Source of the DNA: Jejuia sp. UBA6058
GTDB taxonomy: Bacteria; Bacteroidota; Bacteroidia; Flavobacteriales; Flavobacteriaceae
Direction: 5' to 3'
Length of the DNA: 64,000 nt
Assembly (NCBI GenBank): GCA_002428965.1
Contig: DIYI01000009.1
Coordinates: 300,418 to 364,417 of the forward strand
The notes beneath the pieces are model-generated. The model worked only from the letters and a program-made list of their open reading frames with translations. It searched no databases and was not told where the DNA came from. Shown here piece by piece: positions 1 through 8,393 of the stretch. How positions within the stretch are numbered: position 1 is the stretch's first letter; every line of letters begins with the position of its first letter. The translations under genes were made by a program, and so were the position numbers.

Positions 1-13
1 CAGACATAATTAC

Positions 14-682
14 CTATTTTCTAACTGCCTTTACAATAGCTAAAGCATTTTTAACATCTTGCTCTAACTTTGTATAATCTTTATTAGCAATAATTTCTTT
101 TGAAATTAATTTTGAACCCATACCAACACAGGTTACACCTGCATCAAACCATGATTTAAGGTTTTCTTCTGTTGGAGAAACACCTCCTGTTGGCATAATT
201 GAAGTCCAGGGTTGAGGTCCTTTAATACCCTTTATAAATTGAGGACCGTAAATATCTCCAGGGAATAACTTTACGATTTCACAACCTAACTCCTCTGCTC
301 TAGTTATTTCGGTTAATGTACCACATCCAGGAGACCACAATACTTTTTTGCGATTACAAACAATTGCAATATCTTCTCTCAATACTGGAGTAACCACAAA
401 GTTTGCGCCCAAAGACATATATAACGAAGCTTGACCAGCATCTGTTACAGATCCCACTCCCATAATCATACCAGGTAGTTCGGCAATGGCGTATTTTGTT
501 AACTCACCAAAAACTTCATGAGCAAAATCACCACGGGCAGTAAACTCCATTAATCGAGCTCCGCCATCATAACATGCTTTTAATACTTTTTTACTTAACT
601 CTATATCTTGATTAAAAAACAAAGGAATCATCCCTGTTTCTTTCATTGCTGCTGCAACTTCTAATCTTGAAAATTGTGCCAT
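14..682 (-). CDS. eda: KDPG/KDPGal aldolase (2-keto-3-deoxy-6-phosphogluconate aldolase)
   Basis: Class I aldolase that splits 2-keto-3-deoxy-6-phosphogluconate into pyruvate and glyceraldehyde 3-phosphate, the last step of Entner-Doudoroff type uronate breakdown in the cytoplasm. The 222-residue product has the usual length. The Schiff-base lysine is K138 in VKLFPG, the conserved catalytic glutamate is E47 in MEFTARG, and the phosphate-binding MPTGGVSP stretch follows. It is the last gene of a minus-strand operon behind the kinase at 773-1819, so the two enzymes act consecutively. Whether the natural substrate is the gluconate or the galactonate epimer cannot be told from sequence. Confidence 0.93.
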   Translation of the reverse strand: MAQFSRLEVAAAMKETGMIPLFFNQDIELSKKVLKACYDGGARLMEFTARGDFAHEVFGELTKYAIAELPGMIMGVGSVTDAGQASLYMSLGANFVVTPVLREDIAIVCNRKKVLWSPGCGTLTEITRAEELGCEIVKLFPGDIYGPQFIKGIKGPQPWTSIMPTGGVSPTEENLKSWFDAGVTCVGMGSKLISKEIIANKDYTKLEQDVKNALAIVKAVRK

Positions 683-692
683 TTTTTTAAAT

Positions 693-765
693 GTTTAATC
701 GTTGAATTGTGTATTTGTTGAACTGAAAAACCGGATTAATCGATTAAACAGTTCAACAATTAAAC
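693..765 (-). other. Intercistronic hairpin between kdgK and eda
   Basis: The 90-base gap between kinase and aldolase genes contains an 11-bp perfect inverted repeat, TTGTTGAACTG (715-725) and CAGTTCAACAA (749-759). A second overlapping pair, GTTTAATCGTTGAA (693-706) with TTCAACAATTAAAC (752-765), competes for the same right arm. In the operon mRNA this could set relative expression or act as a processing site; there is no U-tract that would make it a simple terminator. Function is inferred from structure only. Confidence 0.5.
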
Positions 766-772
766 ACTTAAT

Positions 773-1819
773 TTATCTTGCTACGCGTCCTGAAGCATCA
801 CCACTCATTAATTTCTTAACCTCATCAATAGTTGCAAGGTTTGCATCTCCTTTAATTGTATGTTTTAAACAGGAAGCTGCCACCGCAAAGTTTAACGCTT
901 TTTGATCGTCTCCCTCATATTCAATTAAACCGTAGATTAAACCACCCATGAAGCTATCACCGCCACCAACACGATCAACGATATCCGTAATTTGATACTG
1001 AGGAGATTCGAATAATGTTTCACCATCATATAAAACACCTGCCCAAGTATTATGAGACGCAGAAATTGAACCTCTTAAGGTTGTAATTACCTTTTTAGCC
1101 CTTGGAAATTTCTTTAACATTTGATCACAAACAGATAAGAAAGCGGCTCCTTTTACATGCTCGCCCTGGGTAGTAATATCTAAACCTTCAGGCTTAATTC
1201 CAAAGTGCTTTTCAGCATCTTCTTCATTACCTAAAATAATATCGCAGTAGGAAGTTAATTCAGTCATCACTTCTTCTCTATGCGCCTCATCACAATACTT
1301 CCAAAGTTTTTGGCGGTAATTTAAATCTGTTGAAATAGTCAAACCTTTCGCACTTGCTACTTTAACAGCTTCTAGACAAGCATCCGCAGCACCTTGAGAA
1401 ACTGCCGGAGTGATTCCAGTCCAGTGAAACCAAGTTGCTCCTTCAAAAGCAGCATCCCAATCTACCATACCAGCTTCAATTTCAGCCAAAGCAGAATGTG
1501 CTCTATCATAAACCACTTTACTTCCTCTATTTACAGCACCAGTTTCTAAAAAGTAGATACCTAAACGATCGCCACCGTAAATAATTTTATCAGTACCAAC
1601 CCCTCTTTTACGCATTTCCATCAAGGCACATTCACCAATATCATTCTTAGGTAAACGAGTTACAAAATCTACAGGAACACCATAGTTTGCAAGTGATACT
1701 GCTACATTACTCTCTCCTCCACCATAAATCACATCAAACGATGTAGACTGTGAAAATCTTAAAAATCCGTGTGGAGCTAACCTTAACATGATCTCTCCAA
1801 ATGTTACTACTTTTGCCAT
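773..1819 (-). CDS. kdgK: 2-keto-3-deoxygluconate kinase (PfkB family)
   Basis: PfkB/ribokinase-family sugar kinase that phosphorylates 2-keto-3-deoxygluconate to KDPG with ATP, feeding the aldolase encoded next to it. The 348-residue protein starts MAKVVTFGEIMLRL and carries the family's sugar-binding GGGESNVAVSLA stretch near residue 35. The C-terminal anion-hole motif is GGGD at 285-288, with D288 as the catalytic base. It lies second in the operon dehydrogenase-kinase-aldolase. The assignment as KDG kinase rests on family resemblance and on the adjacent aldolase; a keto-deoxy-galactonate kinase is the main alternative. Confidence 0.9.
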   Translation of the reverse strand: MAKVVTFGEIMLRLAPHGFLRFSQSTSFDVIYGGGESNVAVSLANYGVPVDFVTRLPKNDIGECALMEMRKRGVGTDKIIYGGDRLGIYFLETGAVNRGSKVVYDRAHSALAEIEAGMVDWDAAFEGATWFHWTGITPAVSQGAADACLEAVKVASAKGLTISTDLNYRQKLWKYCDEAHREEVMTELTSYCDIILGNEEDAEKHFGIKPEGLDITTQGEHVKGAAFLSVCDQMLKKFPRAKKVITTLRGSISASHNTWAGVLYDGETLFESPQYQITDIVDRVGGGDSFMGGLIYGLIEYEGDDQKALNFAVAASCLKHTIKGDANLATIDEVKKLMSGDASGRVAR

Positions 1820-1854
1820 TGCTCTATTTAATTAAAATTCATTTATTAGTTATA

Positions 1855-2868
1855 TTAAAGTTTAAAATCTACAGTTGCCTTAATCACACCCGTTTCAGGT
1901 TTTAGCCAACTATCAAAGTTTTCTATCATTTCTGTGTAAGGTACATTATGTGTAATGAAGGACTCTGTTGGAAATTGATCTAAAACACTAATTACATGCT
2001 CAAAATCCTCAGTTGTTGCATTTCTACTGCACATTAATGTCATTTCTTTTGCGTGAATTTTAGGATGCACATAAGTTAATTCCCCTTTAGATAAACCAAC
2101 CAATACAAAACGACCACCATGCGCCATGTAATCAGGACACGCTTCCAAAGCATATTTATTTCCGGAGGCATCAAAAACGGCAGTTGCAAGTTCTCCGTTA
2201 GTAATTTTCTCAACTTCTTTAACCGCATTCTCTCCAGCTTTCACCACATAATCTACACCTATTTTGTCCTTAGCATAGGCCAGACGTTCTTCATTCATAT
2301 CTATTGCGATAACCTTTGCTCCTTCAATTTGAGCCAACTTCATAATACCAATACCAATTGGCCCACAACCTACCACAACAACAAATTCGTTGGACTTAAG
2401 AGCTGCTCTTCTCACTGCGTGTGCACCAATAGCTAAAGGCTCTACAATGGCCATTTCATCGTCTGATAAATTGTTTGCCTTTAACAATATGTTTGCAGGC
2501 ACAGTTATTTGTTCTTGCATACCGCCATCACCATGAACTCCTAAAACGGTAATATTAGTACAACAATTTGTTTTTCCATTTCGGCAAGCAATACATTTAC
2601 CACAACTTATGTACGGCATAATAACTACCTTATCCCCGGCAACAATCCCTTGTGGATTATCATCTATGTCAATTACTTCAGAGGCCAGCTCGTGTCCTAA
2701 AATTCTAGGATAGGTAAAAAAGGCTTGATTTCCCCCGTAGGCGTGTAAATCTGTACCACAAATACCTACTTTTTTGATCTGTAACAAAGCTTCTCCTTCC
2801 TTTCTCACTGGAGCCTCTTTTTCTTTTAATTGAAACTCTCCTGGTTTTTCGCAAACTATGTATTTCAT
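1855..2868 (-). CDS. Zinc-dependent medium-chain sugar-acid dehydrogenase
   Basis: NAD(P)-dependent medium-chain dehydrogenase of the sorbitol/L-galactonate/threonine dehydrogenase type (337 residues). Visible catalytic zinc ligands are C37 in GICGTD and H59-E60 in GHE; the structural zinc loop is C89, C92, C95 and C102 or C103; the Rossmann motif is VVGCGPIGIG. It is the first gene of the operon with kdgK and eda and its promoter region carries a LacI operator, so it most likely oxidises a hydroxyl of a sugar acid on the way to 2-keto-3-deoxygluconate. The exact substrate is unknown; resemblance to L-galactonate 5-dehydrogenases is suggestive only. Confidence 0.85.
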   Translation of the reverse strand: MKYIVCEKPGEFQLKEKEAPVRKEGEALLQIKKVGICGTDLHAYGGNQAFFTYPRILGHELASEVIDIDDNPQGIVAGDKVVIMPYISCGKCIACRNGKTNCCTNITVLGVHGDGGMQEQITVPANILLKANNLSDDEMAIVEPLAIGAHAVRRAALKSNEFVVVVGCGPIGIGIMKLAQIEGAKVIAIDMNEERLAYAKDKIGVDYVVKAGENAVKEVEKITNGELATAVFDASGNKYALEACPDYMAHGGRFVLVGLSKGELTYVHPKIHAKEMTLMCSRNATTEDFEHVISVLDQFPTESFITHNVPYTEMIENFDSWLKPETGVIKATVDFKL

Positions 2869-2883
2869 TCTAATAATTTAAAC

Positions 2884-2901
2884 TGTTCAAACGTTGTAAC
2901 A
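2884..2901. promoter_or_regulatory. LacI-type operator in front of the dehydrogenase-kdgK-eda operon
   Basis: The site TGTTCAAACGTTGTAACA is an imperfect palindrome centred on AACGTT with TGTT/AACA outer arms. It lies 16 bases upstream of the dehydrogenase start codon. The same sequence, with a better right arm, overlaps the lacI promoter at 3043-3064. LacI-family repressors typically bind such sites with a central CG. Assignment to the adjacent regulator is inference. Confidence 0.72.
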
Positions 2902-3038
2902 AATTATAAAAACTAAAAATTAAAGCATAGTTATCCTATTTCAATTAAAATCTAAAATGTTGTGATTATAATAGTTATTTAAGGAGTTTTACTGAAGTTG
3001 TTTTTAGTTGGCTTACTTAATAAACTTAAAAAAAATGT

Positions 3039-3064
3039 TATATTTGTTCAAACGTTGGAACAAA
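3039..3064 (+). promoter_or_regulatory. lacI promoter -7 element overlapped by a LacI-type operator
   Basis: TATATTTG at 3039-3046 matches the Bacteroidota -7 consensus TAnnTTTG. The 22-bp palindrome at 3043-3064, core TGTTCAAACGTTGGAACA, overlaps it and has only one mismatched pair. A repressor bound here would block its own gene, so autorepression is expected. No clear -33 TTG at the usual distance was found. Confidence 0.72.
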
Positions 3065-3076
3065 AGTATATAAAAT

Positions 3077-4102
3077 TTGGCAAATACAAAAAAATCTACC
3101 ATAAAAGATATAGCCAATGTTTTAGGCATAAGTCCATCGGCTGTTTCAAAAGCCTTAAATAATCATCCTCGGATTAGCAAAAAAACCAAAGATGCTGTTT
3201 TACAAGTGGCTGAAAATATTAACTATCAGCCCAATCATATAGCTACAGCTTTAAGAAAAGGCAAAAGCAATTTGGTTGGTGTAATTATACCTAAAGCAAA
3301 TAGTAATTTCTTCTCTTCTATTATTGAAAAAATTGAGGATGTATTAAATAAAAAAGGTTACAATGTAATTATCACACAATCCAACGAGTCTTACAATAAG
3401 GAATGTAAGAATATCGAGGCTTTGCTTTTTACACAAGTTGACGGCATTATTGCATCTATGGCTAATGAAACTGTAAAACTAGACTACTACAATAAGGTAA
3501 AGCGAAAGGGAATACCACTCATATTATTTGATAGAGGTGAAAACGATTTAAATGTTGATTACATAGGAATTGATGATTACAAAAGTAGTCATATGGTTAT
3601 AGACCATCTCGTTGATCAAGGCTGTAAAAGGATTGCTCATATTGGTGGGTATAGTCAAACACGTATTTATAAGAACAGGATTAAGGGCTATGTTGATGCT
3701 CTAGAAAAACATAATTTACCATTTGAAGACGACCTAATGTATGAATGCAATTTAAGACTACAAGATGGTAAAGATATAATGAATAAACTTTTACAATTGC
3801 CTAAACCTCCAGATGGTGTATATGTAGCCGGGGATTATGCCGCTTTAGGCGCATTGGAAGTTATAAAACAAAAAAAGCTAAAAATTCCTGAAGACATAGC
3901 ACTTGTCGGGTTTAGCAACGAGCCTTTTTCAGAATTTGTATCTCCAGCCATTTCTTCTATAGAACAACATAGTGAAACAATTGGAGAACTAGCCGCAAAA
4001 ACTTTTTTAAATAGAATAGCTAAACCGAATGAAGAAGTTTCGTTGAATAAAATTATACTAAAGCCAGAACTAATTATAAGAGCTTCATCAAAAAGAAAAT
4101 AA
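3077..4102 (+). CDS. LacI-family transcriptional regulator
   Basis: Sugar-responsive DNA-binding repressor of 341 residues. The N-terminal helix-turn-helix reads TIKDIANVLGISPSAVSKAL (residues 8-27), followed by the hinge region and a periplasmic-binding-protein-like effector domain (about 60-335). No ATG is available near the domain start, so a TTG at 3077 is taken as the start, giving MANTKKSTIKDIA, the expected LacI-type beginning. It is divergent from the uronate operon, and near-identical palindromes lie at both promoters, so it probably controls that operon and itself. The effector is likely KDG or a related intermediate, which is inference. Confidence 0.9.
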   Translation: MANTKKSTIKDIANVLGISPSAVSKALNNHPRISKKTKDAVLQVAENINYQPNHIATALRKGKSNLVGVIIPKANSNFFSSIIEKIEDVLNKKGYNVIITQSNESYNKECKNIEALLFTQVDGIIASMANETVKLDYYNKVKRKGIPLILFDRGENDLNVDYIGIDDYKSSHMVIDHLVDQGCKRIAHIGGYSQTRIYKNRIKGYVDALEKHNLPFEDDLMYECNLRLQDGKDIMNKLLQLPKPPDGVYVAGDYAALGALEVIKQKKLKIPEDIALVGFSNEPFSEFVSPAISSIEQHSETIGELAAKTFLNRIAKPNEEVSLNKIILKPELIIRASSKRK

Positions 4103-4132
4103 AAAAGCGAGTTTGGTAAAACTCGCTTTTTT
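4101..4132 (+). terminator. Intrinsic terminator after lacI
   Basis: GCGAGTTT (4107-4114), a GGTA loop and AAACTCGC (4119-4126) form an 8-bp stem, extended by A/T pairing and followed by a T-tract. It starts right after the lacI stop codon. The flanking A-tract would let it work in both directions. Confidence 0.9.
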
Positions 4133-4483
4133 CTACTAAAAACTAACTAACTCAAAATTAACAAAATCTCTTCTGTTACTTTTGCATTACTATAAACACT
4201 TAATATTTCTCAAAACGAATAATAAAAACTATTATAACTGATGTCTTGAGTTAAACTTTGGAATATATTTAATGACCAATTAAATTCTATCTCCAAATCT
4301 TATTACAAATTTATTTTGTTAAACTTAATTTATGTAAACCTTATGTTCAAATAACTAAAACATATGTTCAAACTTTAAAACTCCTTTAATTTATTTAACA
4401 AAATTTGAAGTGTCAAGATTGTCATTGGTAGTATAGATTAATACTTTTACATTATTAATTAATCTAGTCTTTATCCATAAAAT
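4133..4483. other. Long AT-rich intergenic region with TATGTTCAAA direct repeats
   Basis: No gene was seen in this stretch between the lacI terminator and the alcohol dehydrogenase promoter. It holds two copies of TATGTTCAAA at 4342-4351 and 4363-4372, offset by 21 bases, i.e. two helical turns. They resemble the left half of the LacI operator (TGTTCAAA). An activator or repressor site is plausible. The rest is low-complexity AT-rich sequence. Confidence 0.45.
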
Positions 4484-4498
4484 TAATTTTGTTCCAAC
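4484..4498 (+). promoter_or_regulatory. Promoter of the alcohol dehydrogenase with LacI half-operator
   Basis: TAATTTTG at 4484-4491 matches the Bacteroidota -7 consensus. TTTGTTCCAAC at 4488-4498 is identical to one complete arm of the operator at 3043-3064 read on the opposite strand. The second arm is not conserved. This suggests the gene belongs to the same regulon, with weaker control. Confidence 0.55.
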
Positions 4499-4511
4499 CA
4501 AAAGAAATATT

Positions 4512-5630
4512 ATGATTAAATGTAAAGCGGCGGTTGCACCGGGAGACGGAACTTTCAAAATTGAAGAAACTGAAATTCACGCACCACAAGGTGATGAAGT
4601 ATTGGTGAAAATTAAAGCTGCTGCGATATGCCATACAGATCATGACTCACTAAATTGGGGCATGCCAATTGTAATGGGACATGAAGGCGCCGGAATTGTA
4701 GAAGCCATTGGGTCTGATGTTACAAAAGTTGCAGTTGGTGACGAAGTTATCTTAAACTGGGCTACGCCGAAATACGATAGTTTTCAATCTCAAATTGGCA
4801 ATCAAAACATATGTGAATGTAACTCCCCGGTTATGGCAAGTCATGCTGGTAAAATTTCAGGTGGACATCCAACGTTCGAATCTACCACATGGAAAGATAA
4901 GCCGATAGAACGTTCATTTAATTTGGGGACAATGTCTGAATATGCACTGGTAAGATCCTCAGGAGTTGTAAAGAAAAACTCTGCTAAAATGTCAATGGAA
5001 GCGGCTTCAACAATTAGCTGTGGTGTAATGACGGGTTGTGGATCTGTTTTCAATACGGCTAAGCCAGAATGGGGAAGTTCTGTTGTGGTTTTGGGCACAG
5101 GAGGAGTTGGTTTAAACGTAGTTCAAGCAGCTAGAATTTCTGGTGCGGTTAAGATTATTGCTATCGATGTTAACGAAGAGCGTTTAAAAATGGCTAAGCA
5201 GTTTGGTGCCACAGACACTATTTTAGCCAATAGAGAGGATAAAGGATTATTAAATGCAGCTGAAATTGTAAAGTCGATGACCAATGGTCGTGGAGCGGAT
5301 TATGCATTTGAGTGTACAGCGGTTCCTGCTTTAGGAGTAGCGCCATTGGCCATGATTCGTAATGCTGGTACAGCAGTTCAGGTAAGCGGTATTGAAGAAG
5401 AGATTACCGTAGATATGCGTTTATTCGAATGGGATAAAATTTATGTGAACCCATTATATGGAGGAGCAAAGCCTGATATCGATTTCCCAAAGTTCGAAGC
5501 ATTATACGATAAGGGGGATTTGAAGTTAGAAGAAATGATCACACGCACCTACAAGCTAGAAGATCTTCAACAAGGTTTTGATGATATGCTTGCTGGTAGA
5601 AACGCCAAGGGTGTAATAGTTTTTGAGTAG
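4512..5630 (+). CDS. Zinc-type alcohol dehydrogenase, class III-like
   Basis: Medium-chain alcohol dehydrogenase of 372 residues. Catalytic zinc ligands C40 (AAICHTD) and H57-E58 (MGHEG) are present, with the Rossmann motif VLGTGGVGLN. The structural-zinc loop of class III enzymes (four cysteines near 95-110) is largely missing: only C101 and C103 remain in that segment. Related alcohol dehydrogenases are known from porphyran/agar loci of marine flavobacteria, near enzymes that oxidise methylated galactose, but no P450 is seen here. It stands alone between a LacI half-operator promoter and its own terminator. Substrate is unknown. Confidence 0.82.
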   Translation: MIKCKAAVAPGDGTFKIEETEIHAPQGDEVLVKIKAAAICHTDHDSLNWGMPIVMGHEGAGIVEAIGSDVTKVAVGDEVILNWATPKYDSFQSQIGNQNICECNSPVMASHAGKISGGHPTFESTTWKDKPIERSFNLGTMSEYALVRSSGVVKKNSAKMSMEAASTISCGVMTGCGSVFNTAKPEWGSSVVVLGTGGVGLNVVQAARISGAVKIIAIDVNEERLKMAKQFGATDTILANREDKGLLNAAEIVKSMTNGRGADYAFECTAVPALGVAPLAMIRNAGTAVQVSGIEEEITVDMRLFEWDKIYVNPLYGGAKPDIDFPKFEALYDKGDLKLEEMITRTYKLEDLQQGFDDMLAGRNAKGVIVFE

Positions 5631-5642
5631 ATAAAAAAAATT

Positions 5643-5682
5643 AAAAATGGGTGTTTTATAGTTAGATTACCCATTTTTATTT
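5643..5682 (+). terminator. Intrinsic terminator after the alcohol dehydrogenase
   Basis: AAAAATGGGT (5643-5652) pairs with ACCCATTTTT (5669-5678), with a 16-base loop and a short T-rich tail. It lies just downstream of the stop codon at 5630. Confidence 0.75.
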
Positions 5683-5825
5683 TCACAGCCCCTTCACTTT
5701 CTGAAAAACCAATTTTAAAATATGTTTGTTTAAAAACAGATAGCAAAAAAAACATTGGTATGTCAATTGAACTTTTAATATGAATTTGAAAAAAACTAAA
5801 CATTTCATAAATTAAAGCCATTAAA

Positions 5826-8336
5826 ATGAAGAAATACACCACAATATTGACTATTCTTTTTCTTGTGGCATCTACATTACTAGTAAATGCCCAAGGAAGA
5901 AAGGTAGAACTATTAAAACAGTGGCAATTTACACAATACGATGACGGTGCATCTTTTCAATCATCATTTGATGACTCTACTTGGAAAACGGTAGAAGTAC
6001 CTCATGATTGGGCCGCAGAAGGAGAATTTGATTTCGCAAACGACATCCAATTAACAATGGTTGTTCAAGATGGCGAACGCGAAGCAAGATTTAGATGCGG
6101 GCGTTCAGGGGCTTTACCATACACGGGAGTAGGTTGGTATAGAACACATTTCAATATTGAAGACACTAGTAAAGTTTACGACTTGCTATTTGATGGCGCT
6201 ATGAGTCACGCTAAGGTTTACGTTAACGGAAACTATGTAGGAGGGCGACCAAATGGATACATTTCATTTCATTTTGACATTAGTAAATATGTAAAAGAAG
6301 GCGATAATGTACTAGCGGTTCGCTTGGAGAATTTCAATAGTCAATCCAGGTGGTATCCTGGAGCGGGCTTATATCGAAAAGTAAGCCTTATTCAAAAAGA
6401 AAAAAATCACATTCCTATCTGGGGCACTTATGTCACTACTCCTATTATCGAAAAAGGAAAAGCAACTGTTCATGCGGAAATTACTATTAAAGGTGAAGGA
6501 TTGGTATCTATAAAAAACGAAATCCTCAATACAGAAGGCGAAATACTAGCTTCAAATATTCAAGACATAAATGCATCCACCACAAAAATTGCGATTTCGG
6601 ATCTGACCCTAAAAAAGAAAAACATCACGCTTTGGTCTCTTGAAAATCCTTATCTCTATACTTTAAAAAGTACAATAATCACTGATGGAGAAGAAAGTGA
6701 TGTAACAATAACACCTTTCGGAATTAGATCCTTAGCTTTTGAGTTGGATGGTTTTTACTTAAATGGTAAGAAAACACGTTTTAAGGGGGTAAACATGCAT
6801 CATGATTTAGGACCAACTGGAGCGGCGTTTTATCCTAATTTATTTAGAAGACAAATGCTAAAAATGAAGGAAATGGGTGTGAATGCTATTCGCTTTTCTC
6901 ATAATCCACCGGCACCTGAAGCATTGGATATTTGTGATGAGTTAGGATTGTTGGCCATTGATGAAGCTTTTGATGAATGGCAAATTGGTAAGGTAATTAA
7001 CGGATATTCTCTTGATTTTAATAAATGGGCTGAAATTGATTTGAGTGAAATGGTACTTAGAGATCGTAACCATCCGTCTGTAATTATGTGGAGTATCGGT
7101 AATGAAATTTTAGAGCAATACAGAAATGACCCTAATAATATCACAGGATATTTGAATGCTATTGTAAAAAAAATAGATACTACGCGTGCGACTACTTGTG
7201 GATTTAATAGGCCTATTAGTTCTATTCCAAATGGAATGGCTTTTAAAGTAGATGTGGCAGGTTTTAATTACAAACCAGGATCATATCATATTTTCCGAGA
7301 AAAATATCCAAATTTAAAGTTTTATGGAAGTGAAACTGGAGGAATGGTAAGTTTAAGAGACACCTATAGATTCCCCGTTGTTTTCGATTCTATAAGGGAT
7401 GATAGAGGCTTATCTGTCAACACCTTTACATATACAGATGGTTACCCTGGAAATTATGAAACTACAGGCGTCCGTTGGGGCTATCCTGCTTACAAAGAAT
7501 TTGCTTCTCAAGATGTGAATGATTTTGTATATGGTGAATTTGTTTGGACAGGTTATGATTATTTAGGCGAACCATCTCCCTATCATTTTGCACAATCACG
7601 TAGTTCTTATTTTGCACCAGTAGATTTTGTAGGGTTAGAAAAGGACAAATTCTATCAATATAAAAGTCGATGGAATCAAGAGGCGAAAACATTACATGCG
7701 TTTCCTCATTGGTCAGATCCAGCAAAAAAAGGCACTGTATTTCCTATGGTTTGCTATACTAATTATCCTAAAGCTGAACTTTTTGTAAATGGTGTAAGCA
7801 AAGGCATCAAAACTAGAGCTAAATTAGATCCTTCATTATTCCAAAATACAAGTTTTGACACTCATGGTTCGGGTGGCCCTTCCTTTGGGTTGATGAAAGC
7901 CTATGCCATCATTTGGGAGGACATAGAATATCAACCTGGAGAAATTAAAATTGTGGCTTACAATACAAAAGGAAGACAACAGGAAACACTTATCTATGAA
8001 ACTGCCAAACCAGCCTCTAAAATCAAAATTACACCCGAGATAACGGATATCTCAGAAGGTGAAGTGGTAGTTTACAGAATTACCGTTACCGATGAAAATG
8101 GAAACTGGCAACCTCACTATGATAAGTTGTTAAATATCGAAGTATCGGGAGCAGGCAAGTTCTTAGCTTCGGGAAATGGAGATCCTACCAATTTACAGAA
8201 GCTAACAGACCCAAAACGTGACTTTTTCAAAGGAAAAGCAGTTGTGTTTGTTAAGGCCGTTGATAAAGGCACTATTATTATCAAAGTGAATACTGAAGAT
8301 TTTTCAGCAACAAATAATTCAATTACAATCAAATAA
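5826..8336 (+). CDS. Secreted GH2 glycoside hydrolase (beta-galactosidase-like)
   Basis: 836-residue glycosidase with an N-terminal signal peptide (about residues 1-22, ending VNAQG). Order of domains: GH2 sugar-binding jelly roll (25-200), immunoglobulin-like domain (200-300), TIM barrel (300-600), then C-terminal beta domains of the DUF4982/invasin type. Catalytic residues are visible: acid/base E427 in WSIGNE and nucleophile E503 in FYGSETGG. It should release terminal beta-linked sugars, galactose being the commonest in this family, from oligosaccharides in the periplasm. It begins the plus-strand run GH2-esterase-sulfatase-cytochrome-DUF5060. Confidence 0.9.
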   Translation: MKKYTTILTILFLVASTLLVNAQGRKVELLKQWQFTQYDDGASFQSSFDDSTWKTVEVPHDWAAEGEFDFANDIQLTMVVQDGEREARFRCGRSGALPYTGVGWYRTHFNIEDTSKVYDLLFDGAMSHAKVYVNGNYVGGRPNGYISFHFDISKYVKEGDNVLAVRLENFNSQSRWYPGAGLYRKVSLIQKEKNHIPIWGTYVTTPIIEKGKATVHAEITIKGEGLVSIKNEILNTEGEILASNIQDINASTTKIAISDLTLKKKNITLWSLENPYLYTLKSTIITDGEESDVTITPFGIRSLAFELDGFYLNGKKTRFKGVNMHHDLGPTGAAFYPNLFRRQMLKMKEMGVNAIRFSHNPPAPEALDICDELGLLAIDEAFDEWQIGKVINGYSLDFNKWAEIDLSEMVLRDRNHPSVIMWSIGNEILEQYRNDPNNITGYLNAIVKKIDTTRATTCGFNRPISSIPNGMAFKVDVAGFNYKPGSYHIFREKYPNLKFYGSETGGMVSLRDTYRFPVVFDSIRDDRGLSVNTFTYTDGYPGNYETTGVRWGYPAYKEFASQDVNDFVYGEFVWTGYDYLGEPSPYHFAQSRSSYFAPVDFVGLEKDKFYQYKSRWNQEAKTLHAFPHWSDPAKKGTVFPMVCYTNYPKAELFVNGVSKGIKTRAKLDPSLFQNTSFDTHGSGGPSFGLMKAYAIIWEDIEYQPGEIKIVAYNTKGRQQETLIYETAKPASKIKITPEITDISEGEVVVYRITVTDENGNWQPHYDKLLNIEVSGAGKFLASGNGDPTNLQKLTDPKRDFFKGKAVVFVKAVDKGTIIIKVNTEDFSATNNSITIK

Positions 8337-8393
8337 AGAGCTCTATACCGGTTACCTCTTTAATTAGGAAGAATAAGAAACAAGAGAAATAAA

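Noticed and set aside
702..905. 67-codon plus-strand frame in the kdgK-eda interval
   Set aside because: It mostly runs opposite the end of kdgK and translates the intercistronic hairpin; no start signal or conserved feature.
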